NCBI RefSeq assembly: GCF_032062135.1
Contig: NC_092862.1
Location: 70,114,381-70,178,380, forward strand
Length of the DNA: 64,000 bases
From: Pyxicephalus adspersus
Taxonomy: Eukaryota > Chordata > Amphibia > Anura > Pyxicephalidae
Reading direction: 5' to 3'
The translations under genes were made by a program, and so were the position numbers. A model generated the notes under the pieces. The model saw only the letters and a list, made by a program, of their open reading frames with translations. It did not search any database and had not been told where the DNA came from. The first letter of the stretch is position 1, and the number at the start of each line of letters is the position of its first letter. Positions 10,904 to 21,685 of the stretch are shown here, piece after piece.

Positions 10904-11202
10904 GTGGTCAGGCGTTCTGGGTTGACAATGGTGAAAGCACGACGTCCAGGTCTATTCATAGCCACTGATGGTGTTTGGTGGTTCTTGACTATGGATTCGG
11001 AAACTTGCAAAATAAAGTCTGAATGATTCACAGGCCTCTGACTATTTTTTTGTACAGAACGTAGGCATTCCATAGGCAATGCTCAACAAGATGCCTGAAA
11101 ATCTTCATGTAATACTTCCTTTGCTATTTCCCCATCGCTGGGTAGAATGTCATGGCTTGGTCAGCTCTGTCGACACCTCCCATGGTGTTGTTGTAGTCAA
11201 AA
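10904..11202 (-). pseudogene. piggyBac transposase fragment (second copy)
   Basis: About 298 bp that align almost base for base with 13349-13645 of the complete piggyBac element. On the minus strand it encodes the same MNRPGRRAFTIVNPERL segment between the catalytic core and the C-terminal zinc finger. The match stops abruptly at both ends, so this is a truncated copy or a small duplication. No TTAA ends are attached. Confidence 0.85.
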
Positions 11203-11342
11203 AATTCAGAGGCACCCCCATGTACTTGAGCTTAGTTTTGGCCATGATGCAGAGGCATCAGTAGTTGAAGTGTGCTATTACTGTGAGTTCTTTTGCTATC
11301 ATTGTTCAAGTACAGCCTCTGAAAAATCAGTACTTTTAACCT

Positions 11343-11411
11343 CATCAATTATTATTATTATTATTATTAAACAGGATTTATATAGCGCCAACATATTACG
11401 CAGCGCTGTAG
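11343..11411 (-). mobile_element. 3' end of a tRNA-derived SINE, 5'-truncated
   Basis: Read on the minus strand, it ends ..AGCGCTGCGTAATATGTTGG, CGCTATATAAATCC and then a (TAA)n tail. This matches the tail of the fuller SINE at 54938-55262 (CACTGCGTAATATGTTGGCA). Only the last 65-70 bp survive, as expected of 5' truncation by target-primed reverse transcription. Confidence 0.85.
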
Positions 11412-11692
11412 ATTGTTATTTTGGATATTGAGGCATTTACTTTCAACGAGAGCCTGAATGGAAGATCCTCTGTGATGTGATAATAGCAAAGATAATTCGT
11501 TCCGGAATCTCATTTGTTAGCTTTGTTAGCTGAAACATGAATTCATATAGGTTTTCATAGGAAATCTTTGAATTCATTCTGGATGCTGCCCACAATTTAA
11601 AGATAAGTTTTAAAATAGTAACAATAAAATAGTAATAAAAATAGTAAAAAGCACAATAAAAAAGGTCAAAAACTCACCAAAGGCTGAGATGA
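11412..11692. other. Short non-coding stretch, nothing recognised
   Basis: AT-rich, no feature found. Confidence 0.4.
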
Positions 11693-11935
11693 ACAGCTTC
11701 CTAGTTGGAATAGTCTCAACATATTATTAGACAGCATGGTGTCAGTTACTGTATAAAATCCTCACTGTGGGTTAATCACAAACAAAGCAAAAAAAGGAGC
11801 AAGCTGTGCTTTGATATGCAAAAGGAAACAACTGCAGGGTTTGTTTTGATCAATAAAGAGTTACAAGATGTTGAAGAAGAGTGCACTCCCTAAGATCACC
11901 CACAATCTCAGCTGCGTTTAGCAAAAGATTTATTG
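11693..11935 (-). mobile_element. Partial Tigger-like MITE
   Basis: Matches, in inverted orientation, the interior of the TA-flanked element at 27572-28040. Shared words include CAGCATGGTGTCAGTTACT, ATCACAAACAAAGCAAAAAA and AGTTACAAGA. The terminal CAGGTNNTCCC ends are missing, so it is truncated on both sides. Confidence 0.75.
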
Positions 11936-12549
11936 TACAAGTTAAGCAAACCAACCCCCTCCCCCATTCCAGCCTCTGACCTGCACAGAGTGAGCTGGAA
12001 AGCCCTTTCCTATTTTTTTTTTATCTCTGTTATCCCTGTTTTTATCTCCTGTTTCACTTTAACTAAAAGTATTTTCATGGAAGCTGTGTTTTCATTTGTA
12101 ATTAATTATTATTGGGAAAAGGTAAGAGGTACTAATGTCTAGGACTGGTAAGTTGTTTTTTTTTATCATCAATTTCACTTTGTTGTAGTAGTACTATTTA
12201 TTGGTGTTATTTGGGATGGCTAATGCTAATTATTGCCTATTTACATTGATATAGGCTCCTATGGCAAAAGGTATCATGCTAGCATGTTGGCCAGATATAC
12301 ATTTAAACAAAAATAGGTTGCAAGGTCATCCTAGGAACCAATGGGGAAAAAATACTTTTGCACTTAGCAATCAACTTACTTGTCATGGCCTTTTAAAGAA
12401 CAATTCATGACACGTAGACCTATATATGTTTATGACAAAAAGTAAGCAATCAGTAAAACTTTATTTTGATCACGGTCTTGTCTGTTTTGGTAACCCAGGC
12501 ACCTGTAATCCCACTGGCGTGCAACATATTTTACAAAAAGGCTGTATAA
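11936..12549. other. Non-coding DNA, nothing recognised
   Basis: No gene or repeat boundary could be supported. Confidence 0.4.
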
Positions 12550-12788
12550 TAGGCCTGATTTATTAACATTCTCGACTGCTGGAGAATAAAGACTATTATG
12601 GGAGAACCTGGGTGATCCAGCAAGCTTGGAATGGATCTGGTTGAAAATATTTCCAACTAATAGTTGGAAATATTAGTTCCAAAACGAATGTTTTTTTGAA
12701 ATTTATTCCAGATGTGCTGGATTACCCATGTTCTCCCATGATAGTCTTTATTCTCCAGTCTTGGAAAGTCTTAATAAATCAGGCAATG
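12550..12788. mobile_element. Fold-back MITE, CCTGATTTATTAA family
   Basis: The two halves are inverted copies of each other: GGCCTGATTTATTAA at the left and TTAATAAATCAGGC at the right. TGGAGAATAAAGACTAT pairs with ATAGTCTTTATTCTCCA, and the centre contains AATATTTCCAACTAATAGTTGGAAATATT. About 240 bp in all. Related whole or half copies lie at 27078-27222, 33194-33386, 33457-33680, 33732-33796 and 60086-60176. It ends about 10 bp before the piggyBac TTAA. Confidence 0.85.
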
Positions 12789-14442
12789 TGTAGGTTATTT
12801 AACCCCCCTAGCGTTCTAATTCTGTCATTTTTTTGATGCAAAAAGTGATCCTATTTTTTTTTGCATAGAAATTTTTGTTTATATTGTGGGCCTGTAATTC
12901 TTAGGAATAACTCTCAGGTATAATATCTAAATGTATTTATTATATTAGAATTATAAATTATAATATAATACATAATTATAAATCATTATTATAAAAAATA
13001 ATGAAATATTAGCCCAAACAATGTAATTTATCAAAAAAAAATTTTTTTATTAAAAATTTCTTACTGAAATTTTCCAAACAAGGGTGCACTATTATTGATA
13101 AATAATAATATAAATTATATGCAGATTTTAGAAAAAAAGTATTTACTTTTTTAGTAGACATCCCGGGTGTGGAAGATTTTGAAGCAGGGTGCTGCACAAA
13201 GCCCAACATCACAGTCAGGACAGTAGAACCTCGTTTCCTTGCATTTCTTTCTTCCTCTGTCATCGGTCTTTGAGCAGCAAACCACGCACATCCTTGTAGG
13301 TGCTGCCATTTTCTGGGTTGGTGGGATGTATTCAACGAAGTGACTACCGGTCAGGCGTTCTGGGTTGACAATGGTGGAAGCACGACGTCCAGGTCTATTC
13401 ATAGCCACTAATGATGTTTGGTGGTTCTTGACTATGGATTCGGAAACTTGCAAAATAAAGTCCGAATGATTCACAGGCCTCTGACTATTTTTTTTGTACA
13501 TAACGTAGGCATTCCTAAGGCACTGCTCAACAAGATGCCTGAAAATCTTCTTGTAGTACTTCCTTTGCTATTTCCTCATCGCTGAATAGAATGTCATGGC
13601 TTGGTCAGCTCTGTCGACACCTCCCATGGTGTTGTTGTAGTCAATCACCACCTGTGGCTTCATCACTTCTTTCCCACGTTTTGTGTGTACCAGAACGGTG
13701 GAGGCATCATGGACAGTACTCATCAGGCACACATTTTTCTTCTCATGCCATCTTAGGCTGGCAGGTTGCGCTGGTTAGACCTAACGGTTCCATACGCATC
13801 TGTTCTGTGTCTCAGAAGGAACTCATAAAGCTCAGGAGAGGAGTAGAAATTGTCAGTTGTGACACAATAGCCCTGATCTAGCAATGGCTTAATAAGGGAT
13901 AGCACTGAGGATGTTCCCAATCCATAATGGCTGTATCTGGGGTCGAACTGTGTCCCTTTTCCCGAGTATAGCACCGTATTCCAGATGTAGCCAGATGGGG
14001 ATTCGCATAGCATATAGGTCTTCACACCAAGTCATGCCCTCTTTGGCACAGTGTACTGCACCCAGCTGAGACATTTGTCATTGCTGACATATCTTTCTGG
14101 CACATAGGTTTTACTGGAAGATTTGTAGAATCATCTGGGACATTTCCCAAATTTTCTTGAGTTTTGGTGCAGGATGGGTAGTCTCATCAAATTCTTCATT
14201 GTTTGCAAAGTGCAGGTACTTCATGATGAGGGAAAATCGGTATTCTGGCATGACTGTGCCAAAGAATGGAGTGGCAATCATTTTGTTCCTGGACCAATAC
14301 CACTTCTGCAGGGGTTTGCCCACAACTCCCTGCAGGATCACCAAGCCCAAAAACAGCCAAATGTCATCCTTGGTCACAGGTTCCCACTTTCTGCTTCTTG
14401 CAAACCTCAGGTGTGGAGCACCTTGTTGTTGTCCAGCCTACC

Positions 14443-14647
14443 TGCATAAAACAAAATAAAAAATGTATTTTATGATATGTTCTTTTATAGTGTCAACGTA
14501 ATATGTTAGCAAACAAAGAGCAGCATATATGTTTGCATAAAAAAAAAAGCAAAAAAATTCAAAAAGTTAGCAAACACAGAGCAGCACATTTGCATAAAAA
14601 ATTTGGCAAAAAATTAAAAAAAGTTAGCAAACACAAGAGTGGCTTAC
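14443..14647 (-). other. Possible intron in the piggyBac transposase
   Basis: On the minus strand the N-terminal frame stops exactly at CAG|GTAAGC (donor-like, 14650-14642). The homologous coding resumes just after TTTTGTTTTATGCAG (acceptor-like, ending at 14442). The roughly 205 bp between are AT-rich and contain about three copies of a 60-bp unit. Phase does not join cleanly with either nearby AG, which may reflect decay or mean it is only an insertion. Confidence 0.4.
14503..14640 (+). repeat. Three-copy tandem repeat, about 60-bp unit
   Basis: GTTAGCAAACAMAGAGCAGC begins at 14504 and 14566, and a diverged GTTAGCAAACACAAGAG at 14626. Each of the first two is followed by TTTGCATAAAAAA and a GGCAAAAAATT-type stretch. 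It fills most of the putative intron. Confidence 0.8.
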
Positions 14648-15196
14648 CTGTTTGTCTCCGCACCAATTTTTTCGATAACTTCATTGGTCAAAAGCAACTT
14701 CAGGTATGCCAAGGGGTCGTCGCATTCAGCCTCAATTTTCATCCCAGGAGCGCCGGTGAATGGAAATCTTGGTGGTGCTGCCTGGTCTGCATCAAGGTCA
14801 ATAGGACACCATGTGCGCACAGCACTGACCTCAGGTCCAGAATCGTCACTCAGTTCACTTTCGCTGTCCGATGACAAATTTCCTGGTGAATTACTATTGC
14901 TCGATTCCACAAAGGACTCCAAATCGCTATCACTGCGTTCGAATTTCTCCAAAACAGCGCTTGCCTTTTGGATGCCATGTGGTCTCCAGCAATCAGTCAG
15001 GAACAATCAAGGTGAAAGACAAAGTGATGAAATGATACATTCAGGAAGTGATCTATAAGTCATCAAAAGGTCAGATCAAGGTCAGGGCTAATAGTGTGCA
15101 AAATGTAAATCAGGGCACTGGGCAATGATGCTTGGTGCACTACAAAATGTGCTTGTACTTTTATTTTATGTTTTGATGTGTTTTTTACTGTAAAAA

Positions 15197-15595
15197 AATT
15201 TAAAAGCAGATTTCATAGTAATCTGCTTTTAAATTACCCGCCTCCAGAATTCTTCACTCCATCGCATCACCGGAAGATGTCAGACATCTTGCCGGGTGAT
15301 GCGGTGGGGATGTCCCCGCCCTGTTCACTCTCCTGCTCGCATCTCCCGGAGGCTGATCTCCGGGTGATGCGAGCAGGAGAGCAGCTGCAGTAAATTCAGG
15401 GGGTGCTGCCAGCGGGAAATATCCGCTGGTATCACCCCCTGGATTTACTATTGGTGATCGCATCTGCAGTTAGATGCAATGCACCATGCATAAATCCTGC
15501 ATGGTGCATCGCATCTAACTGCAGATGCGTGCAGCGGGGTGGTGGGGACCCGGGCAGTATTTAAAAGCAGATTACTCGGTAATCTGCTTTTAAAT
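15197..15595. repeat. Array of six hairpins inside piggyBac
   Basis: Consecutive inverted repeats occur with short spacers: 15197-15212/15220-15235 (16 bp perfect), 15261-15280/15284-15305 (imperfect), 15329-15349/15360-15380 (20 of 21), 15389-15415/15423-15449 (24 of 27), 15459-15490/15498-15529 (31 of 32) and 15559-15574/15580-15595 (16 bp perfect). The first and last hairpins share the same arm (TTTAAAAGCAGATT) and both are followed by a CCCGCC word, so they bracket the other four. The region lies upstream of the transposase start and is much more GC-rich than its surroundings. Confidence 0.93.
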
Positions 15596-15785
15596 TTCCC
15601 GCCCGGCCACACACCCCGACGGAGAAGCGCCCCGCCTTTACAGCGGGATCGTGCGATCGCCGATGGAGCGCGGGGCTAAGGTTAGGGGGATCCCCAAAGT
15701 TACCCCGAGTGTGACTTGGGGTTACCGTTTTTTGCATTATTTTCCCACCCCGAGTCACACTCGGGATTACCGCTAGGGGGGTTAA

Positions 15786-18110
15786 TGTACAGCCACAATC
15801 CCCTCCCTCCCCCAGTTATCCACTTTTGCCACAAGATGTCCTTAGACGTGTTTAATCTAGAAAAATATACTGTAAGTGTAAGATGTCAAAAATCTACTGC
15901 CTATGGTAATTACTTAGGCAACCCAAGTGTATGGTGTAAAAGATTATCCTACACAGAAGAGATGCAGAGGAATAGGTCCCATTATGTCACTTAAGAATAT
16001 TTTGTATAACGTGAGCAGATACAAAATTCTGTTTAACCGTGCCTCTTTACACCACAGCCAATATACAGCACAGAACTTCAAAACTTTGTAGAACTCTGCC
16101 ACAAGCAGTAGTATTAGGCCAAATGGGCATACTATTTTACCTCTCACTTTGATTACATGCAATTTAGCTTATAAAATAAACATTTGTTGACTAACTAAAA
16201 CTTTTCATTTTGCATCTAGTATAATACATAGACCAGTGTGATAATTTTTTGACAGTTTATGCTCGTCCTTGAAAAAAGGTGAAGTTGTGTCTGCAATGCT
16301 ATGATTACCTCATTAACAACATATGAAAAATACTTTCCTTAAATATTCATGAATATGAACAATTTGCCAAAGTAAAAATGAATGATGTGGAATATATTGA
16401 AAATATAGCAGTATTAATATTTCCTACAGTTGAGTTATACATTTCAATAATGCAAAAAAGCAGAGGTACATTAAATTTGAGAAATCTTGTTGCTGTAAAA
16501 AATCAAAGTCAAAGCATCTGAAACTAAGATAAGAACATTGGAAAGTTAAAATGTCCTCATGTAGGAATTGATCAGTTTTTATAACTATTTTAAAATTATG
16601 TATTTTTTTGCAGGGCCATTTTTTCCTCAATTCAATACAATAAAATATTTTTTTATTTTCGTTTTTTTTCAATATTTAACCTAGAGGTGCCAGCACGGGC
16701 ACATTACATAAAGATTATTTTTATATGTGGTCTTTATTATGTTTAGTATCTGTATTGTCAGCAATTTACCAAACCCAAACAGAAGTCCTAGGTGCGTAAT
16801 TGTGGAGCTCAATCCATTCAATACATTTTCATGCAGAAGACTTTTTATAAGTAATTTTTTAACTCTCACTTCTAACTAGATACTGTAAGATATAGTACAC
16901 AAATAAAAGGCTGGAGGGGTTGCAGTAGTTTTTACCCTTTTAACCTCTCTAGCAAACTTGGACTTACCCAATTCAGGCCACAAACAAACCTCCCAGAACC
17001 AAACACAGTTAGCAACTTGGAACATTTTATGGAAGACTGTCAAGAGACTGAGAGAGATTTAAACACTTGACACTTTTTCATACCCATGTTAAAAATTGCT
17101 TACATAAACAGCAACTAGTAGATCTATGTACATCCCACATGCATACAATTCTACCTAGTTTCTAACCTTTTTTCCAACAAACCTATTTTTTGGGTGTATT
17201 TATTACTTATTTGTATCTTATCATCTGCTTGTAAAGTTCCCTAATTTTTCGCCCTCATAGAGATTGAAAGCTTTTGTCTTGGACAGTTAAGGGTCATGAC
17301 ATGTATATTTTGTGGAATTTGCAACAAACTTGCAATATATACATTTTAATATTTGATATGATCCATCCATCCATGATATGATTCATTGGTGTATATTAAA
17401 TAAACTTTAAACTACAAAATGAACAATATTTAAATAGTTTTTTTGAATAGGGATGACATGCTTTTTAATTGATCCTTTGTGTGTATAGATACGGTGTATA
17501 GATTATGAAGCCCCTCTCCTTTATCTAGGGTGTGGCAGAAATAGTCTTTATTTGTATATATAATAAGAGGTGTGCCTTTATGTTAATAATAGTGTAACCT
17601 AATCATATTTTAACCTCTCTCTCAATATCAGCTGCACTGCTTATTTCTAAATTATGACAACTGAAAACCCACCTAACATCTATCCTATATTTCTTCCATG
17701 AATTCCATCATCCTTTAGTCTTTACCAAAAGGTATCCATTTTGCATCCCACCCTTTCTCAGTATGCCAAATTTCCCTAACTATGTCACATAGAGTGTCCT
17801 TCAGAAGTCTGTATTTTTATCCAGGACAGAGGATTCATCTGTAAGTTACTTTGTTTGCTTTCCACATTATAGCTCAAATCTGCTACACAAGATTTTTCAC
17901 AATTTCCCATTATGTGACTGCGGTGTAACATCTATATAGGCACAATAAAACATATGGTTAGATTGTCCCTATTTGTGCACATTTTGGAAAGTCATTTTGG
18001 ACACCTAAAGATTAGTAATCTCATGCAACATTCCCTAAACTCTACAAGCAGCTTTACTATAAACATCAGCAGGCCCAAAATCAACTGCTAAAAAGGAAGT
18101 ATTTCATTTT
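15786..18110. other. AT-rich unique DNA
   Basis: No gene, RNA or repeat terminus recognised over about 2.3 kb. Small open frames here have biased AT-rich composition and no domain. Confidence 0.5.
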
Positions 18111-18611
18111 TTCTTTTTAGTTTTGGGGCAGGAATTCCTAGAAATAGAAAAACCCTTCCAAATAACAGAATCCCAAAAAACATTGTATGACAATCCGATT
18201 ACAACTGAAAGCAAATACATGAAAGTAATTTTAGATTACATTGTTGTCTATTATTTCATTATTTTTTTTAAATTATTATTTAAAATTATGTATTATATTA
18301 TAATTTATGATTATTTTATAATAAATAAATATAATTATCATACCGGGGAGTTAATCTTAAGAATTACAAGCCCACAATATAAACAAAAATTTCTATGCAA
18401 AAAAAATAGGATAGGATTTTATTAAAAGTACATTTTTTTTTTTTTACATGATTGTGTATTTTAAACTTTTTTTTATATTCATGATATCTACTAGAACCCT
18501 GTTCAGACATATTTCTGTAAGTTACAGGTCTACAATTTAAAAAAAATTTCATGAAAATCAGTGTACCGCTTTTGGTACAAAAATCTAGACATCAGTGTAA
18601 CGCCCAGGTGG
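18110..18611. mobile_element. piggyBac-like relic with TTAA-flanked right end
   Basis: The right end reads GTGTAACGCCCAGGTGG|TTAA (TTAA at 18612-18615). It is nearly identical over about 190 bp to the end of the element at 44933. Just inside is a related word, CAGTGTACCGCTTTTGG. The left boundary is not clear, and the upstream part is AT-rich. Confidence 0.65.
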
Positions 18612-18837
18612 TTAAAGATGTCATAACCCTGAAGGTCATTTGCATTTTGCAATAATAACTTTAATTTGAAAATATGTTTTTTAATATTTTTTATCTTTAT
18701 GATCAGAGGTCATTAAATCCTAAACTAAATTTAGGACTTTTAGTATGTTCCAGTTACCTAGAAAGTAGTAACTGTTGTATTACTGTTTATTTGTCAGATT
18801 TGTTAAAGACCACTATACCCTAAAATATATAAATAAC

Positions 18838-18840
<3 letters not shown>

Positions 18841-18884
<44 letters not shown>

Positions 18885-18902
18885 TTTATATATATATCTA
18901 TA
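18841..18902. repeat. (AT)n microsatellite at the CR1 breakpoint
   Basis: AT run of about 42 bp then interrupted AT to 18902. It marks where the CR1 coding sequence stops. The repeated Tyr-Ile in the overlapping frame comes from this run. Confidence 0.95.
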
Positions 18903-18905
18903 TCA

Positions 18906-20760
18906 TTTAAAAAGATGTTAAAATGTATGAGTCCCAGCACTGAACCCTGAGGTACACCACTAATAACCCTAGACCATTCAGAGTATGAATCATTAATTAC
19001 AACTCTCTGGATGCGATCTTTAAGCCAGTTCTCTATCCATTTACAGATTGACTTTTCTAAACCTATCGACCCTAACTTGCATATTAACCGTTTATGGGGT
19101 AAAGTGTCAAATGCTTTACCAAAGTCCAAGTACACTATATCAACTGCTATTTCACTGTCTACCCGTTTACTTACGTCCTCATAAAAAGAGAATAAATTTG
19201 TTTGACAACTTCTGTCTTTCTTGAAGCCATGCTGACTATCACTTATATTATACTTATAATATTATTTTCTTGCAGAAACTTCATGTGGTTCTTTATCAAA
19301 CTATGTGGACCTTTCCAACTTTGGACGTTAAACTAATGGGTCTGTAGTTACCTGGTAATGACTTTGCTCCCTTTTTGAAGATAGTAATCACATTGACCAA
19401 TCCATCCGTATCTTGCCAGTGACTAAAGAGTCTTAGAAATAATGGCTTTGAAATAACTGAGCTCAGCTCTTTGAGGACAGGTGGATGTAATCCATCAGGT
19501 CCGGGTGCTTTGTCAACCTTAATTTTTCCCAGCTGTTTCTCAGTCATATCAATTGTGAACCATTGGGACTCTTTAAAGGCGGTGACATTGCTATTATGAA
19601 TTTGGACTTGAGCTCTGCCATTTTCCTTCATGTACACAGACCAAAAAAAGTGTTTAGAAAATCTTCCTTGTCTTTATCCCCAGTTACCAACCCAGCGGCC
19701 TACATGCTCAGAACTGATCTTTTTGCTATTAATATATTTGAAAATTTTTTTTGGGGGGGGGGTTCCTTACTTTCAATCTGTTTTCATTTTGACGTTTTGC
19801 ACATTTTGTCTCCTTTTTTCATCTTTTGTAAGACTTCAAATGATGAAGGTGATCGTTCATTATGATATTTTTGGAATGCCCTTTTCTTGTTCCTTATGGC
19901 TTTTTTAACTTCAGCTGTGAGCCACAAAGGTTTTAATTTTAGCCTCTTAAACTTATTACCCATTGGAATATATTTTTCAGTTTGCTTTTGTAGAACAGAC
20001 TTGAAACATTCCCATTTCTGTTGTGTGTTCTTTGAGGACAATATTGTCTCCCAGTCCAAGTCACAGAGAGCCGCCCTTAATAATGGAAAATTTGCTCTCC
20101 TAAAATTAAATGTTTTTATCTTTCCTGTTTTTGCTTCATGTTTACAGCTTACATTAAATGAAATCATATTATGGTAACTGCTACCCAGACTCTCTTTTAT
20201 TTGCACATTTGTTATAAGCTCTGCATTGTTAGAAAGAACTAGGTCCAACAGGGTATCATTTCTAGTTAGGGCCTCTATAAACTGTACCATAAAATTATCT
20301 TGTATTAAATTTACAAATTTCCTCCCGTTTGCTGTCCCTGTAGTGCCATTACTTCAGTCAATGTCAGGGTAGTTGAAATCTCCCATGATTAAAACACTTC
20401 CACTTTTTGCTGCTTTTTTATCTGTGCTAGTAGTTGATTTTCAATTTCTTCCTTAGCACTGGGGGGCCTATAGAAGGCTCCACTCAATAATTATGTGTTA
20501 TTCAACCCCACATTTAACTCCACCCATAATGCCTCAACCTCATCGCTTGTTCCATCCCCAATTTCTTCTTTCACATTCACTTTTAGATCACTTCTCGGGC
20601 TCTTTAAACCATTGCTGAATTTACCATCATTGATTGCCAAATCATTTTGTTTTTCAGTACAACTAGTACTGCACAATCCAATGCTTGTTTGTAGCATGGA
20701 AAGCTCCTTACAATTATCCATAATCCTCCCCCCAACTATTCCCAATCTCCACCACCCTCC
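18906..20760 (-). pseudogene. CR1 ORF2 (endonuclease-RT) pseudogene, 3'-truncated
   Basis: ORF2 of CR1 LINEs nicks target DNA and reverse-transcribes the element RNA. Visible blocks, N to C: GAFYRPPS (about 20465-20485) and MGDFNYPD (about 20360-20390) of the APE endonuclease; LDLVLSNNAEL near its end (about 20230-20260); a basic linker with LKPLWLTAEVKKAIRNKKRA; then RT words DKAPGPDGLHP (about 19490-19525), YRPISLTS, HGFKK (about 19230), YLDFGKAFDTLPHKRL (19083-19135; Asp of block A) and SGVPQGSVLG (about 18940-18970). The catalytic YADD box and everything after are absent. Several frameshifts divide the blocks. Confidence 0.9.
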
Positions 20761-20774
20761 ACCATTCCCCTAAA

Positions 20775-21685
20775 TCATTCCCCTAGCACAGCACACCCCC
20801 TTTCATTTAGGTGCAAACCATCTCTGGCATACAGGTTGTACCCCAATGAAAAGTCAGCCCAGTGCTCTATGAACCCAAACCCTTCCCTTCTACACCAGGA
20901 CTTAAGCCATGCGTGTAGCTGTCTAAGCTCCCTCTGTCTTTCCTGTGTTGCGCATGGCACAGGCAATATTCCAGAGAATAACGCCTTGGAGGTCCTTTTC
21001 TTCAGCTTGAAACCTAGTTCTCTAAACTGATTTTAAGGATCCTCCATCTTCCATCTATATTGTCATTGGTTCCAACATGGACCTAGACAGCTGGGTCCTG
21101 TCCAGCCCCTCCCAGTAATTTGTCCACTCGGCCCACCTCATGTCGAACTCTGGCACCAGGGAGACAGCAAACCATTGGGGTGAAGGGATCCAGGCTACAA
21201 ACTATTCTATCTGTCCTCCTGATGATAGAATCCCTTATTACTACCAATTGTCTTTTCCTTCCTATGTTTCCCTCCCCACCCCTACTAGATGGGCTGCTCT
21301 CCCGGCTGTTAGGGGTAGCAGTAACATCTAGAGTTGCCACCACTGGGTCTGCCACCTGCACATCTGCACATAACTTTGCAAATATGTTGGGGTGCTCAAA
21401 CACAGGGCTGGCCTTCCTTTTCTGGGAGCCCCTACCACTTCCTCTAGTTGCATTAACCCAACTCCCTGCATGCTCATCCTGATTAACCTCTCCACCCTCC
21501 ACACCTAAGCCATTAACTGCCTGCTCAGTGAGCAGGAGACCCCTCTCAAGGTGATCCAGTATTTTCAGTGTTGCAATGCGCTTCTCCAGCTCTTCAATGT
21601 GAGATACCAGAAAGGCGACTTGCTCACAGCGGTATCTACCTAGGAGCTGTTCCTCCATTTGTGCATACATATGACAGACTGTCAT
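20775..21685 (-). pseudogene. CR1 ORF1 (coiled coil plus SGNH esterase) pseudogene
   Basis: CR1 ORF1 proteins bind element RNA, and many carry an SGNH/GDSL esterase of uncertain role. The reading begins MTVCHMYAQMEEQLL; residues about 10-55 form a likely coiled coil (SHIEELEKRIATLK). A basic Ser-rich linker follows (GSQKRKASP). The esterase starts at VVIRDSIIRRTD, where the family's GDS nucleophile motif has Gly changed to Arg. It continues with CCLPGARVRHEV, then a stop directly before VHVGTND (about 21055-21085). After a frameshift, the C-terminal block DGLHLNERG (Asp-His pair) falls at 20775-20966. All esterase blocks are traceable but the frame is broken. Confidence 0.88.

Larger units (their letters stand above)
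13148..15006 (-). pseudogene. piggyBac transposase pseudogene
   Basis: This was a PGBD4/Uribo-type transposase that cuts and pastes at TTAA. Minus-strand order: an acidic, Ser-rich N-terminus (14649-15006) ending LTNEVIEKIGAETNR; then KWEPVTKDDIWLFLGL.. and the start of the catalytic domain (14111-14437). Next is a badly eroded stretch (about 14030-14110) where the first catalytic Asp should lie and where a few codons seem lost. TTDNFYSSPELYEFL with the second Asp follows (13753-14025), then TMGGVDRADQ with the third Asp (about 13600-13640). The C-terminal zinc finger reads CVVCCSK..CPDCDVGLCAAPCFKIFH (13151-13300). Several frameshifts and stops separate the blocks. A possible intron separates the first two. 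It cannot make a working enzyme. Confidence 0.92.
12803..15781 (-). mobile_element. Complete piggyBac-family transposon
   Basis: TTAA target copies at 12799-12802 and 15782-15785 flank inverted ends CCCCCCTAGCG at 12803 and its complement CGCTAGGGGGG ending at 15781. These are the hallmarks of piggyBac (TTAA duplication, CCCTAG-type ends). The element is 2,979 bp and encodes a broken transposase on the minus strand. The right subterminal part holds GC-rich inverted words (CCCCGAGTGTGAC / GAGTCACACTCGGG) and, further in, an unusual hairpin array (15197-15595). Confidence 0.93.

Noticed and set aside
14639..15058. 139-residue forward frame
   Set aside because: Shadow of the minus-strand piggyBac transposase N-terminus.
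15197..15595. CRISPR array
   Set aside because: Units are different hairpins, not identical repeats with spacers, and the sequence is eukaryotic.
18803..18900. Extra domain at the CR1 RT C-terminus (Tyr-Ile repeats)
   Set aside because: Translation of the AT microsatellite.
21120..21482. 120-residue forward frame
   Set aside because: Shadow of CR1 ORF1 on the opposite strand.
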